From: Thelonectria olida
Lineage: Eukaryota; Ascomycota; Sordariomycetes; Hypocreales; Nectriaceae
NCBI GenBank assembly: GCA_020736575.1
Contig: JAGPYM010000014.1
Coordinates: 496,001-560,000, forward strand
Direction: 5' to 3'
DNA length: 64,000 nt
Positions 11,433 through 22,457 of the stretch are shown here, piece after piece. The position numbers and the translations under genes are program-made. The notes beneath the pieces were generated by a model that saw nothing but the letters and a program-made list of their open reading frames with translations, ran no database searches and was not told the DNA's origin. Positions within the stretch are counted from its first letter, which is position 1; each line of letters begins with the position of its first letter.

Positions 11433-12205
11433 ACGACTGAGAAAGAAAATATGTTTGTATTTGCTATGTGTCTTGTAGAAGACTCCCGTTTTGGTTTCTT
11501 AAAAAAAAATCGGGTAGATAAGTAATACAGAGCAAACTATTAAAGATACCTTCAGATCAGGTACTCATGATCAACTTGTCAACTTCTTTTCCCTCGAGTT
11601 CTCAATCGATCAAGTGATGTTCGTGTCTCGGCCGAAAGCTGCGTCCGTCTCCATCTAGTTGCCCCATCAAGTCTAGCATCTTCATCTTTCGGCTGCCCAC
11701 AACAGGAAATCCAGAGACCAACTTCACCAACCGCGATACATCACAAGACTCGAATGAGTTGAAGAATGAAGAATCGGCCAAACGGATCAGGGTGATTATG
11801 TCGATGTTGCAATAACCGAAGAGGCGCCAGATTTCCCTCAATCTGTAGATAGCTTCATTATTGTATGTACATCATGTCACTAACGCCCAGCGGTCGGTAT
11901 TCCCGAGTCCCGACTCACCCCCCTCCATCGGCCCCAGATCGGCGATTCCCCCGCATTATCTTTCACCATCTCCAACTCGTCCATCCGAGGTTGGACAACT
12001 GGCTAGGGTATATATGTAAGCCAGGTTTTTGCCCCAGACAACCTCGAACTGAAGGCGAGTAGTTTCGTGACGTGCTTGAGAGCTCCCTCTATTTAATACC
12101 AGCTCGTCGACCCATCCCGCACAATTGGCTCTGAGAAGCAAGTATCCATACGAATATACGCACATCAGCACCAATTGACACGGTATTGCATCATCATCTG
12201 CAGCC
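11433..12205. other. Intergenic, one weak minus-strand ORF
   Basis: A minus-strand frame at about 11850-11602 is open for about 80 codons (WRLFGYCNIDIITLIRLADS) after a TACAG that looks like an intron acceptor. No ATG and no homologue comes to mind, so I do not call it a gene. The rest is AT-rich, then the promoter of the next gene. Confidence 0.35.
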
Positions 12206-13859
12206 ATGGTCCCCTCAGTGAGATCAATTCCTAATGTGAGTATCTTCCTTTTTGCTCTCAAGGCCATTGAATCTCTCTAACCCAACTCTAGGCCGCAAAG
12301 CGAGCTACCAGTCTCCTTCGCACCGTCCAATATGCTCACCCTCCCTCATGCCCTTGCCATTCCAACCCAGGCTATCATCAATCCCCTCCCTCCTTCACTC
12401 CGTCCAAGCATGCCGGCCAGCGCAAGTATGCCACTCCCACGACGCATCCAGGGCTCAAGGAGTACGCCTTTGAGATGGCGGCTTCGTCCATCCGATTTGG
12501 CCCTGGCGTCACTCAAGAAGTTGGCATGGATTTTAAGAACATGGGCGCCAAGAAGGTCTGCGTCGTCACTGACCAGACTGTGGATCGTCTAGACGCCATG
12601 AGACAAGTTCGCGAGGCTCTCGGGAGGGAGGGCATTAGCTATGAGGTGTACAACAAGGTTCGCATTGAGCCAAAAGATAGCTCGTACGTAACTTGCCCAT
12701 CTCATCGCATTCCCTCTCACTCACAGTCATCATAGCATCAAAGAAGCCATTGCTTGGGCCCGTCCCTACGCCCCTGATGCGTTCCTCGCAGTCGGAGGCG
12801 GTTCCGTCATTGACACAGCTAAACTCATGAACCTTTACACGGCGTATCCAGACGCCGACTTTCTCGACTTCGTCAACGCGCCCCTCGGCAAAGGCCGCCC
12901 AGTCGACAAGCCATTGAAGCCTCTCATCGCCGTGCCCACCACCGCTGGCACCGGAAGCGAGACGACAGGAACTGCCATCTTCGACCTCGTCTCCAAGCGG
13001 GCTAAGACGGGTGTCGCCCATCGCAACCTAAAGCCTACGCTGGGAATCTGCGACCCTCTGAACACGCGCACCATGCCTGCCGCTGTTAAGGCGTCTTCGG
13101 GCTTGGACGTGTTGTGCCATTCGCTCGAGTCGTGGACGGCTATTCCGTACAATGAGCGGACTCCAAGGCCTACGAACCCTATTCTGCGACCGGCTTACCA
13201 GGGAGCCAACCCCATTTCCGATGTCTTTTCGTTCCATGCTCTCCGATCTACCGTCAAGTACCTTCCCCGATCTGTCAAGAATCCCGACGATTTGGAAGCC
13301 CAGAGCGAAATGCTTCTGGCCTCTACGCTTGCCGGAGTTGGTTTCGGCAATGCAGGTGTTCATCTTTGCCACGGTATGTTTGCTCCTCGAATGCTCACCG
13401 CATCTCACTATACTCATTCATTACCTCCTAGGCATGTCATATCCCATCTCTGGTCAAAACCCCGGCTACAAGCACGCCGGTTACGACGTTCCCACGCCCA
13501 TCATCCCACACGGCGTATCCGTCGCCGTATCCGCCCCGGCAGTCTTTCGCTTCACGGCAGCATCAAACCCGGAGCGTCATCTTGCGGCAGCTGAGGCGTT
13601 TGGGGTCGACATTTCCAACGTCAAGCGCGAGAGCGCCGGCGAGGTGTTGGCCGAGGCGATTACCAAGTTCCTGGACGATTTGGGCGACCAACCCAAGGGT
13701 ATTAAGGAGCTTGGATTTGGACGGGATGATATTGAGGCATTGGTTGAGGGCACGATTCCTCAGGCGAGAGTGTTGATGTTGGCGCCAGGATTGTCGACGG
13801 AGTTGGAGAGGGAGAGGGATCAGTTGCGACGATTGTTTGAGGAGGCTTTGACTCATTAG
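12206..13859 (+). CDS. Iron-type alcohol dehydrogenase, hydroxyacid-oxoacid transhydrogenase (ADHFE1-like), mitochondrial
   Basis: Four exons: 12206-12235, 12292-12683, 12736-13373, 13432-13859 (495 aa). The best fit is hydroxyacid-oxoacid transhydrogenase, which couples oxidation of 4-hydroxybutyrate to reduction of 2-oxoglutarate. Group III Fe-ADH marks: FGPGVTQEVG (substrate entry), VGGGSVIDTAKLM (dinucleotide-binding GGGS), VPTTAGTGSETTGTAIF, SGLDVLCHSLESW, LCHGMSYPISG spanning intron 3, and IPHGVSVAVSAPAVF. The N-terminus (MVPSVRSIPNAAKRATSLLR) is Arg/Ser-rich without acids, as a mitochondrial presequence should be. Intron 2 could end at 12726 or 12735, both in frame; the downstream acceptor gives the family-like join DSSIKEAIAWAR. 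Other Fe-ADH activities cannot be excluded. Confidence 0.92.
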
Positions 13860-14453
13860 AAAGAGTGATGCTAGTTGACACCAAATTATTGCCTATTGGC
13901 ATATTGCATTTTCTGTGAACAAGCCACTCGCGATGCTTTGGATTGCCCCTATATTTCCCCCTCGTAACCAGAGCAGACACTTATGCGTGTTCGATCCTGA
14001 CCCAATTCCTCAACGATTCAAAACCATCATGGCACTTAGTTACATTGCCAAACTGGAGGGGGCATCTTGTCACTGTAATACAGCCTCAAATCCCTTGTAA
14101 ACCCTCGCCACTCTTCACATTTCGGGCGCGGGCGCGAGCGATGGTCGCCATCTAAGCCTCATCGCCAGGCTGCCATTCCAGAAACGCTGATCCTTACGTT
14201 GCGGGATCGGCGCCAGACTTGGCGAGGATGATGGTGTCGCTGACTGAGGCTGAGCCAAACATCTTCGCTGCAGGTCAGCATCACTAAGCCCTACAACGTG
14301 AGAGTGCCCAAGACGAGCCTTTGGTTTACTATGTAGTCTGTCTTTTATAACGCCTCCACGCCCGGGTTCCATATCACATCGTGACACGACCTTTCTCTGT
14401 CTCAGTACTCCAACATCTGCAATCTGACTCCTGGTAACAATCCATCTTTCAAA
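13860..14453. other. Intergenic, promoter of the first tandem paralogue
   Basis: No coding signal. Contains a short alternating GCG-rich stretch near 14125-14140; the rest is unremarkable. Confidence 0.4.
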
Positions 14454-15254
14454 ATGGGCAGCCCAGAGAAAGAACAAACTGCGAATGGCTCTGCTGCAAC
14501 CGAACCGGCGCCGCCGTCATACACCGAGGCCACCTACCAACCATCCCCATCCACGTCCATCCCTCGCCAATTCCCGCCCACATTTAACCTCTATCGCATC
14601 TCCGGATGGACAAGCGATAAATACTCCCTCGGCGAGCACATGAACCAACCTTTATACTACTGCACTTGGCACAGCGCGTTTTCTAGCTCGCCACCTCTCA
14701 TTCTTCACTCTGGGCCAGACGAGTCTTTCCCGCCGTTAGCTACAGTCGAATGGCAGTCGTTCTTTCGCAACTTCTACGTCGAGCTGCCTCCGCTCAACCC
14801 ATCGTCAGGGGCAGCCTCTGCACGCGAGGAAATCGAAGCCGTCAGTGCGGGATTCGGACGTTCCTACCGTTTCAGCATCGAAGTTGGGCCTCGCAATGTC
14901 CGGGAGCAGTTCGAATGGCGCCATTCCCATGGTGATGCCGTCAGACATCTGAACGGGCAGTCGTCTGGGTGGAAGCTCGTGAGGCTGGCGCAAGGTCCGC
15001 CAGGAGCAGGTACGGGAAGCGGGAATGCGGCGACGTTTGTCCCTGGCGGATACATGACCAGCGATGGACACGAGGTAGTCGCGGCGTGGACGATGAACTC
15101 CGGGAGCAAGGTGGGCAAGTTCCACTTCACAGGGACGGGACTGTCGGGCTTGTTGGGAGAGAGATGGGCCATCATGGCCGTTGTTACCTTTTGCGCTTTT
15201 ATTCAGCGAATCCGACGGCAGGGGACATCGGGACAGGCTAGCATCAACGCTTGA
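14454..15254 (+). CDS. Uncharacterised protein with PPxY motif, tandem paralogue A
   Basis: Single exon, 266 aa, start ATG at 14454 in good context. Not recognised by name. Residues about 18-28 contain APPSYTEA, a PPxY motif of the kind bound by WW domains, followed by a Pro/Ser linker and a beta-rich-looking domain from about residue 42 (FNLYRISGWTSDKYSLGE). The core FEWRHSHGDAVRHLN plus GWKLVRL and the end RWAIMAVVTF are shared with the next gene (FEWRRSKGEAIRGLN, GWKLVRL, KWAAMVLLTF), so the two form a tandem pair. The fold may be of the tubby-C/LURP type, by general resemblance only. Same strand as its partner, with 442 bases between them. Confidence 0.75.
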   Translation: MGSPEKEQTANGSAATEPAPPSYTEATYQPSPSTSIPRQFPPTFNLYRISGWTSDKYSLGEHMNQPLYYCTWHSAFSSSPPLILHSGPDESFPPLATVEWQSFFRNFYVELPPLNPSSGAASAREEIEAVSAGFGRSYRFSIEVGPRNVREQFEWRHSHGDAVRHLNGQSSGWKLVRLAQGPPGAGTGSGNAATFVPGGYMTSDGHEVVAAWTMNSGSKVGKFHFTGTGLSGLLGERWAIMAVVTFCAFIQRIRRQGTSGQASINA

Positions 15255-15696
15255 TGCGAGCTCGATCTTCGCATGCGGCATTGCTATCGTTTCTCAAGGG
15301 AAACGTCGTCTTGATCGGCGACTTCCACAACATGGACCTGGAGTTGGAGAAGTAAGAAGCCACTGCCTTGTCCAAGGCAACGGGGAGGATGTACCTTAAA
15401 CGACAAGAAAAGCAACCCTTCTTCCTTCTCTTCTTGGTCCGTCGTTGTTATTTTCTCGCCATGGGTCCCTTCCCGTCGAGATCCTCGAAACATGCCTTTA
15501 AGAAGCCTTCTATTCCTCCCATTGCCAACCTCTTCTTCTCTACGCTTCATCATCATCATCATCACTTTGTCCTTTTTTGGAAGCCTTCTCTCCTCTGCAC
15601 TTCAGCAACATTCGCTTTCTTCTATCACAGAACAGACATCATTCTTGCCGATACCCTCAGCAAACACACTCTATCTCAGAGCTTACACAGCCCAAG
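15255..15696. other. Spacer between tandem paralogues, with a CAT triplet run
   Basis: Promoter and leader of the second paralogue. It is pyrimidine-rich (15410-15600) and contains a short CAT repeat at about 15548-15565. No gene. Confidence 0.4.
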
Positions 15697-16686
15697 ATGG
15701 AGACCTTGCTAGAAAACTTTGAAACCTTTGGGGAACGACTCGGGCTTAGAAGCCCAGACATCGGGTCGCCAGAGCCTCTCGAATTGCAGCAGGCACCAAA
15801 GCCCGACGAGGAGCAGCAAGTAGCAGGAAATTCGCGAAGCACCAGCCCGGGTTTGACCCAAACCGAAGATGAATCTCCTGGAACGGACAATGACGGCGCA
15901 GAGCAACAAGATAACGAGCCCCCGCAAGAGATCGAACCGCCACAAGAGGATCAGGCTGTTGAATTGGCCGCCCCTGAAGGCCAGGTTGTTGACGACGAAA
16001 TACCATGCATGTTACACGGTGGATGCATATTCAAGAGAACATTGAGGGTGCCCGCCAGGCCCAATCATCCCGCTGAGATCAACTACATTTCTGTGTACGG
16101 GTTCAACTGGTTCGACCCGTCGCATTTGCAACTTGTTTACAAGAGCGAGGTTGGCGAAAACATCCCTATCGGTTATCTCCAGCGCAACAGAGTGCGCAGT
16201 CACACCATCGACGTGATCCCGGATGCCGTCGCCCGTCTTAGACCCAACGCGTGGAGGAGCGAAATAACCACGCGACACCGCTTCTTTTTCACGACGCTCA
16301 AGTTTCGGTTCGACGCTGAGGTCGGGCCTGACGGTAGGCGAGAATTGTTTGAGTGGCGGCGATCGAAGGGCGAGGCCATTCGGGGTTTGAACGGTGAGAG
16401 ACGCGGTTGGAAGCTTGTTCGGTTGACCAGGATCGATTTCCCCCGCGACGGGCGGCCTCTGGAGCACATTGGAGCGGAGAGGTACCCCATGCATTACACC
16501 AATACTTGGGAAGAGGAGGTTGCGGTCTGGTCCCGGAAGGTGAACCTAGACAATCCAGCTCAGCCTGATATCGCCATGGCTTTTCTGGGCCGGGCAAAGA
16601 CTGGGTGGTTTAGAGACAAATGGGCTGCGATGGTTCTGCTTACGTTCACCAACCTTTGGTATGAAGAGTGCGTGAGGCTATTTTGA
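15697..16686 (+). CDS. Uncharacterised protein, tandem paralogue B
   Basis: Single exon, 329 aa, ATG at 15697. The first 120 residues are disordered and Glu/Gln/Pro-rich. The domain then begins (GGCIFKRTLRVPARP, SVYGFNWFDPSHLQLVY) and shares with the upstream gene the block FEWRRSKGEAIRGLN, GWKLVRL and a C-terminal hydrophobic segment after KWAAM. It lacks the PPxY motif of paralogue A. Function unknown. The pair probably arose by tandem duplication followed by strong divergence of the N-terminal region. Confidence 0.75.
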   Translation: METLLENFETFGERLGLRSPDIGSPEPLELQQAPKPDEEQQVAGNSRSTSPGLTQTEDESPGTDNDGAEQQDNEPPQEIEPPQEDQAVELAAPEGQVVDDEIPCMLHGGCIFKRTLRVPARPNHPAEINYISVYGFNWFDPSHLQLVYKSEVGENIPIGYLQRNRVRSHTIDVIPDAVARLRPNAWRSEITTRHRFFFTTLKFRFDAEVGPDGRRELFEWRRSKGEAIRGLNGERRGWKLVRLTRIDFPRDGRPLEHIGAERYPMHYTNTWEEEVAVWSRKVNLDNPAQPDIAMAFLGRAKTGWFRDKWAAMVLLTFTNLWYEECVRLF

Positions 16687-17657
16687 AACAGTCACCACGA
16701 TGGTGGCGCAGGAGTGTCTTTGGCACGTTGGGAGCAGCGATGATAACACTATCGGCAAGGGTGTCTTTGTATGGTATGATGGTAACTGTTATCCAGCAAA
16801 CTGTTGTTATTGATTAGGTAGATAGCGAAGGGGTTTGCCCCTGTGTCATTACTGCTCGAGCCCAGGAAAAGATCCCGTTGCTTCATATCCATCGTGTTCT
16901 TCTTGCTCCCCATCTGATCCAGTACAGCTCGAGAAATGCACCAAAAATCACACCTTGTGGTGCATGCTGTTGAATGCTTGTGATCTATTATTTTCACCTA
17001 TGATGGTGACGGTCTTCCACCCTTTTATCTGCGTTGACTCCCCGAGATGCTAACGTTGTCTGAGGCTCTAGGGGTGTTGTTTGGCCTGTTGAGTCTCTCT
17101 TTTGCGGCTCTGGGTCCCAGCGGAGTTGGTGCTGGTTACTGCCAATTGGATGATCGATCTGCCGGGTTTAGGGCAGCGTGGATGAGAGGTGCAACGATGA
17201 GATGGGGGAACATCATTTCAAGTGCGGTTGTCCGCCAGACTGGATCCCCAAGGAACAAGCGCAAGTTACGGTATGAAGACCCACGCCGCCCGAGAGAATC
17301 ATTGCTGGCTTGACTTCATAGATGGTTTCGATGTTTATGGCTGTAGGCTCTGCTAGGCAGATGGGTTTACAATGGCACCGGCGCCGTCAAGTATCACGTC
17401 TCATAAGACGGTGCGCAATAATCCCATCGATCCTTGCTCGGCCATGGTCCCATTCGATCTAGATGAGACATATGACTCGGTTACCACAACGTACGAATAA
17501 GGTGCGTTCTCTGTCGCTCCCAACCATGGTATGGTAGCAGGAAGAAAGAGTGCGGTTCATCAGAGTAGCATGCAGGCGCGGTATGTTTGGTCGAGTTGGT
17601 ATCAATGATGTAACGAAAACAGTGGTTCGGTATCTGCGCGAGGGATGCATTGGTATC
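16687..17657. other. Intergenic between convergent genes
   Basis: The only ORF of note is ATG 17047 to 17313 (88 codons), whose first 28 residues (MLTLSEALGVLFGLLSLSFA) could pass for a signal peptide. The rest is Arg-rich and unconvincing. I see nothing else. Confidence 0.4.
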
Positions 17658-18294
17658 TCATTTGAATTTATCAGGGTCGCTGGGTATCATCTTTCGTAAA
17701 ACTCCGAGTTGCTTAATCAAGGTCAATTTTCTCTGGTCGTAACTTTCTCGTCGATCGGCTCGTCGTGTGCCATTCGCAAATACAACGGTGCCGTCAGGAA
17801 TGGTTACACCAGGGGCTATTGTCGACTTTTGTGTGATTGTACAGTTCTTGCCTGTCGTTAGCTCGCATTCTCTCAGCATGTGAAAGGAAGGGAAATACCT
17901 TGCCGACTTTGGCACCGCTTCCAATCTTGGCTCCCGCTTGGATCAGGGTGCTTTCTCCAATCTCGGTGCCACCGGCTTCGATTACGCATTTGGCCTCAAT
18001 GGTGACGTAGTCGCCTACCGCAATACCGCCCGGCCTTGCGTTGGTGATATCCGCGGGACGAGCTCCCAAGTGCGCTTGCTCGTAAACCAGACATCTTCGG
18101 CCGATGAGGATGCTCCCAAAATGCGACTCGAACCGTGAACGAGGATGAATCAACGTCTCCGCTTGCATAGTAATCGAGTGTGTGCCCTGAAGGACGGCAT
18201 TTCCGGAAATGGTGAGGGAGGACGAGAAGTTGACTGGCGGTTTCGGGCCGCTGCGGTCAGTCGAGGGGAGAATGGAGTGTCGTTTGCTTGACAT
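17658..18294 (-). CDS. Dynactin subunit 6 (p27), left-handed beta-helix
   Basis: Two exons, 18294-17899 and 17846-17658, giving 194 aa (human p27 is 190). Pointed-end subunit of dynactin, the dynein activator for nuclear migration and organelle transport in hyphae. The body is made of imperfect hexapeptide repeats of a left-handed beta-helix: LTISGNAVLQGTHSI, GSILIGRRCLVYEQAHLG, VTIEAKCVIEAGGTEIGEST, NCTITQKSTIAPGVTIPDG. After them comes the short helical tail typical of p27 (RRESYDQRKLTLIKQ). The start ATG 18294 gives MSSKRHSILP. The splice point is ambiguous because GGCAAG occurs at both ends of the intron: GT-AG with an AAG acceptor, or GC-AG with a CAG acceptor, both giving the same protein. 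It is divergent from the complex I gene. Confidence 0.9.
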
Positions 18295-18789
18295 GGTGAA
18301 GAATGGAGTCACCAGGCAGCGGTCGGAATCGAATTAGCGAGAGCATAGGGGTACTTCCGTCATTGCTGAGCCAGGCCGTTGGCGACGGGTAATGTTTAGC
18401 TGATGCAAGCTTCGTCGAGATATCTTCAAAGCTCAAAGCTCCCGCTTAGGTGGGTGAGCCGCTCAGCTCCATGACCCGGATTCTCGGAACCCACCGGCTC
18501 CGATCCCCCTTCCCAGGTCGATGAGGTCAAGGAATCAGCCGACCAAACAAATGTGAAGCCAGTAGCTAACAATCCCGTTAGCAGTGACCTTTCACCACAA
18601 CCAAAATTCTAAAGGAGCACAGGTAGCGGCTAACGGTGTGGGCTGAGTAATCTGACACCCGCATTGGCCAATCATCGGGCGGCCATTTGTGGACGGTCAC
18701 GAATCTCTACGGAAACTCGAAGTGCCGCATCCCAACGTCCGTCTTGTCTTCCCATCGTCTCAATCAGCAACCCGATCGACCCAAACACA
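18295..18789. promoter_or_regulatory. Shared upstream region of dynactin p27 and complex I 51-kDa genes
   Basis: 495 bases between two divergent start codons, so it should hold both promoters. No ORF or obvious regulatory palindrome found. Confidence 0.5.
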
Positions 18790-20379
18790 ATGCTGTCCAC
18801 GAGAACGGCGCCCACAAAGGCCGTCGGCCTCTCACGGACTGCCGTGAGAAGTCTGGCCACTGTCCACGATGGCACCCCGAAGCGGACGTACGGCGGTCTC
18901 AAGGACCAGGATCGCATTTTCCAGAATTTGTACGGACGATACCCCCCCGACCTCAAGCACGCGAAAAAGATGGGCGATTGGCACAAGACCAAGGAGATTA
19001 TTCTCAAGGGTCACGATTGGATCATCAATGAGGTCAAGACCTCTGGTCTGCGCGGTCGAGGTGGTGCCGGTTTCCCCTCGGGTCTGAAATGGGTAGGTCA
19101 CGGCCACTCTCGCCTTCAATTGCCGCCACGTTCCGCGGGATTTCGTTATCTGACGCTTTGTAGTCGTTCATGAACTTCAAGGACTGGGACAAGGACACCA
19201 AGCCCCGTTATCTGGTCGTCAATGCCGATGAGGGTGAGCCCGGAACTTGCAAGGACCGAGAGATCATGCGAAAGGACCCACACAAGCTCGTCGAGGGCTG
19301 CCTCGTTGCCGGACGAGCCATGAACGCGACCGCTGCCTACATCTATATCCGTGGCGAATTCGTCTACGAAGCCAATGTCCTCCAGAACGCCATCAACGAG
19401 GCCTACGCCGAGGGCCTGATTGGCAAGAACGCCTGCGGATCCGGTTACGACTTCGATATCTACATTCACCGCGGTGCCGGTGCGTACGTGTGTGGTGAGG
19501 AGACGTCTCTGATCGAGTCAATTGAGGGCAAGCCTGGCAAGCCCCGTCTCAAGCCCCCGTTCCCTGCTGCCGTCGGCCTTTTCGGATGCCCTTCGACCGT
19601 TGCCAACGTCGAGACGATCGCTGTCGCCCCTACCATCTGCCGACGAGGAGGAAGCTGGTTTGCCGGCTTTGGCCGTGAGCGAAACCAGGGCACTAAGCTC
19701 TTCGGTATCTCGGGTATGGTCAACAACCCTTGCACCGTCGAGGAGGAGATGTCGATTCCCCTCCGCGAGCTTATCGAGAAGCACTGTGGTGGTGTCCGAG
19801 GTGGTTGGGACAACCTCTTGGCCATCATCCCTGGTGGTTCTTCCACTCCTATCCTTCCCAAGCACGTCTGTGACGACCAGATTATGGACTTTGACGGTCT
19901 CAAGGACTCTCAGTCTGGTCTCGGCACGGCTGCCGTCATTGTTCTTGACAAGAGCGCTGACGTTGTGCGAGCCATCAGCCGTCTCAGCCACTTCTACCGC
20001 CACGAGAGTTGCGGCCAGTGCACTCCCTGCCGAGAGGGCAGCAAGTGGACTGAACAGATCATGAGCCGATTCGAGCAGGGCCGTGGCCGACCCCGCGAGA
20101 TTGATATGCTCCAGGAGCTCACCAAGCAGGTTGAGGGTCACACTATCTGCGGTATGTCTACTTCCCTTACGCATCATTATGAGGTTTTCTATTACTAACT
20201 ATTTTTCAGCTCTGGGTGAGGCTTTCGCCTGGCCCATTCAGGGTCTTATCCGTCACTTCCGGCCAGAGCTTGAGGCACGCATGGCGAAGTTTGCTGAGGA
20301 GAGCGGTGGTGAGGCGTTGGCGGGTGGATGGGAGCACACAACGAGGGCTCAAGGAAAGCTGGTTGCCCCTGGTCAATAA
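18790..20379 (+). CDS. nuo-51: NADH:ubiquinone oxidoreductase 51-kDa (flavoprotein 1) subunit, mitochondrial
   Basis: Three exons: 18790-19092, 19164-20151, 20210-20379 (486 aa; about 490 is usual). It is the NADH-oxidising subunit of complex I, carrying FMN and the N3 4Fe-4S cluster. Seen: a presequence-like N-terminus ([20 protein letters not shown]), the NADH/FMN glycine loop [42 protein letters not shown], and the cluster ligands [11 protein letters not shown]. The fourth cysteine lies in HTIC just before the last intron (donor GGTATGT). All expected motifs are present, so the gene looks functional. A 219-codon antisense frame across it is a codon-bias shadow. Confidence 0.97.
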
Positions 20380-20943
20380 TTGGGTTCTTGCGCCTATTCG
20401 TATGGAAAAATGGCGGCATCGAGAAAGAGTGTGGGAGAGAGATGGGTTTGGCGGGCTTGTGACTATTGCATGGCTCCCTCTCGTACCTAGATGCCCTGTG
20501 TTATATTTACTTTGTGTCAACGTTCACCACCTCGGCTGTTCGCTGTTATCGCGGTTGCCTGCCTCTCACCGTTTGGTGCCGTCCAAACTGACGCCATTCA
20601 CGCCGATTGTCCGTTTCCGTTTTCGCGTGGGGAACTGGACGCATCCGTGAAAGGCGCCAGCTCATCCCCCTCTCCCCCGAAACTGACTCGTCCAATCCAA
20701 TGATTAGCCGGGGTCCAGTTTTGAACACCGCTCATTCACCAAACAACAGGCGACCACGTCGGTTTCCTGCTCTTTTTCGTTTGCAATTGTTCATGCGATA
20801 GACTGTTTGATAGAGAGTAGAGTCATTTGGGTACATTTGGGTGTCTACAGTACATTTTGTTTTCTTGTTCTTCTCATTTTTCATCACCTGGAAATATCCA
20901 TAGACCTGCTTTTGAGCGAAAGATTCCTCTCGTCAACTACATC
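20380..20943. other. Intergenic, promoter of the PEX11-family gene
   Basis: No coding signal. Moderately T/C-rich toward 20943. Confidence 0.4.
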
Positions 20944-21809
20944 ATGGCGAAGACGACCACGTATGCGCAATTTGTCGCCTTCGGGACTGATCTCGGCATG
21001 TCTCACAAGATTTATACACGGCGGATACGCTGCTAACATGTCTCACAGTCGGTCTCGAGCGTCTCCTGCGCCTCTTCCAAGCAGCATGCTCCGTCCTCAT
21101 CTCGTACCCGCTGCTCCTGGCCGCCCTCGTGCCCAAGCCCACGAGCGAAGCCCAGCTGGCCGTTAAAGCCGTGGGCCTCGGCGCTCTGCGCGGGCAGCTC
21201 AACGTCTCGCGGCGCTTCATCCGGCTGTTCCGCTTCATGGACACGCTCAACGCCGGGTTCGACGCCTACGTTGCGCCCGAGAAGAATCTCGAGGTGTGGC
21301 TGGACGTGGTCAGCAAGACGTGTCTGGGCATGTTCGGCATGATCGAGACGCTGACGCTCGTCGACTTGATTGGCATCCCGGGATTGGAGGTGTTTGGGCC
21401 GGCGCGCAGCAGCGAGATTGACGCGCAGTCGCAGTACTTTTGGTTTTTCGGCTTGGCCACGTCGGTGACCATTTCGCTTATCAAGCTGTCCAAGGTTAAC
21501 GTGCCTCCCATTGCTGAGAAGGAGCAGGAGAAGCCGACCAAGACGGTTTCCGAAAAGGCCGACGAGAAGGAGGACACCAAGGAGAAGGCTGCCAAGGACG
21601 CCGAGGAGAAGAAGCGACTGAAGGAGGTGGCCGCCAAGAAGAAGGTTCTGCTCCGAAGCATCGTGTCTGACGTTGTCGACATGCTCCTCCCCGGTTCCGC
21701 CATCGGCTTCGTCAAGATTTCGGGCGCCTCGGTGAGCTCGGCCATGTTCTTCACGACTCTGACTACTGGATGGGCTGCTTGGGATCGCATTGGGGCTCGG
21801 CTCCAGTGA
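20944..21809 (+). CDS. PEX11-family peroxisomal membrane protein
   Basis: Two exons, 20944-20995 and 21049-21809, 270 aa. PEX11 proteins bend the peroxisomal membrane and drive its division. Seen: the N-terminal helix (YAQFVAFGTD, VGLERLLRLFQAACSVLI), the family block SRRFIRLFRFMDTLNAGFDAY, a membrane-proximal region with ETLTLVDLIGIPG and FWFFGLATSVTISLIKL, a long charged Lys/Glu insert (about residues 180-215), and a C-terminal hydrophobic segment (GSAIGFVKIS, MFFTTLTTGWAAWD). The frame is kept only if the intron at 20996-21048 starts with GC (GGCATGT). It ends with CACAG and has a perfect branch site (TGCTAACA). The charged insert resembles PEX11C-type fungal members. Confidence 0.88.
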
Positions 21810-22457
21810 GAGTACAGCGTCTCAAGAGCATGAGGGGGGCGGTCACGCAGATGTGGTCTGTTTGTTAAGGAGCGTGGGTTCTTATTTGAAGAGAACGAGC
21901 GGCGCTAGGATCTATGCCTAGTAGTTTCTAACGAGTCATCTGGATGTGTCCAGTCTGTGGTTGGTCGTTAGGACATGCAGAACAGCATACCCCCGGTGTC
22001 GAATCGAACCAAGACAAGTTATCAAAGTAAATGAGAGACTGTAGGGTCAAGGCCCCGTTATTCAAGTGGTCCAGCATGTGTGTATATCCGAATTGGTACA
22101 GAACAAAGCTATTCGAGGAAAAGACAGGCGGCTAGGATATATAACTTCCTAGGTCCCGATGATATTTAGTAATTCGTAGAGGAGATTGTAAATCCAAGAG
22201 TGAGATATGCGTGCGGCATACCCGGCTTGATCCAAAAGTGCAAACGACATCTTGTTACTAAGGTGAATGTCCAGCAACCAGATGCAAGATGCCATACGAT
22301 TTCCGATCACATCATTGTCGTATACCGTTTTTTTTGGAGATGTCCAAACGCCTAGCCAAAATGCTCATTCACCATTGCCATGTGGGAGAAACTATCGCCG
22401 TGGTTCATGTTGTGCTGTCTTTGTCTTGGTTCGCGCTTGGGCTTCCCTTGAGATTTC
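21810..22457. other. Intergenic between convergent genes
   Basis: 3' flanks of the PEX11-family gene and the four-TM gene. A GGTTCGATTC word near 21990-22010 was checked as a tRNA T-arm and rejected. Nothing else seen. Confidence 0.4.

Noticed and set aside
11602..11850. Minus-strand ORF of about 80 codons after a TACAG
   Set aside because: No ATG and no matching upstream exon found; may be a relic but cannot be supported.
12684..12735. Earlier acceptor at 12726 for intron 2 of the Fe-ADH gene
   Set aside because: It is in frame and would insert three residues (Ser-His-His) in a well conserved stretch; the acceptor at 12735 fits the family better.
17047..17313. 88-codon ORF with a signal-peptide-like start
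   Set aside because: The rest is Arg-rich without conservation cues or Cys pattern; too weak for a gene call.
19518..20177. 219-codon antisense ORF over the complex I 51-kDa gene
   Set aside because: It mirrors the strongly biased codons of the real gene and has no recognisable sequence.
21985..22015. GGTTCGATTC-like word suggesting a tRNA T-arm (minus strand)
   Set aside because: The flanking bases do not form a T-stem or acceptor stem and no anticodon arm can be placed.
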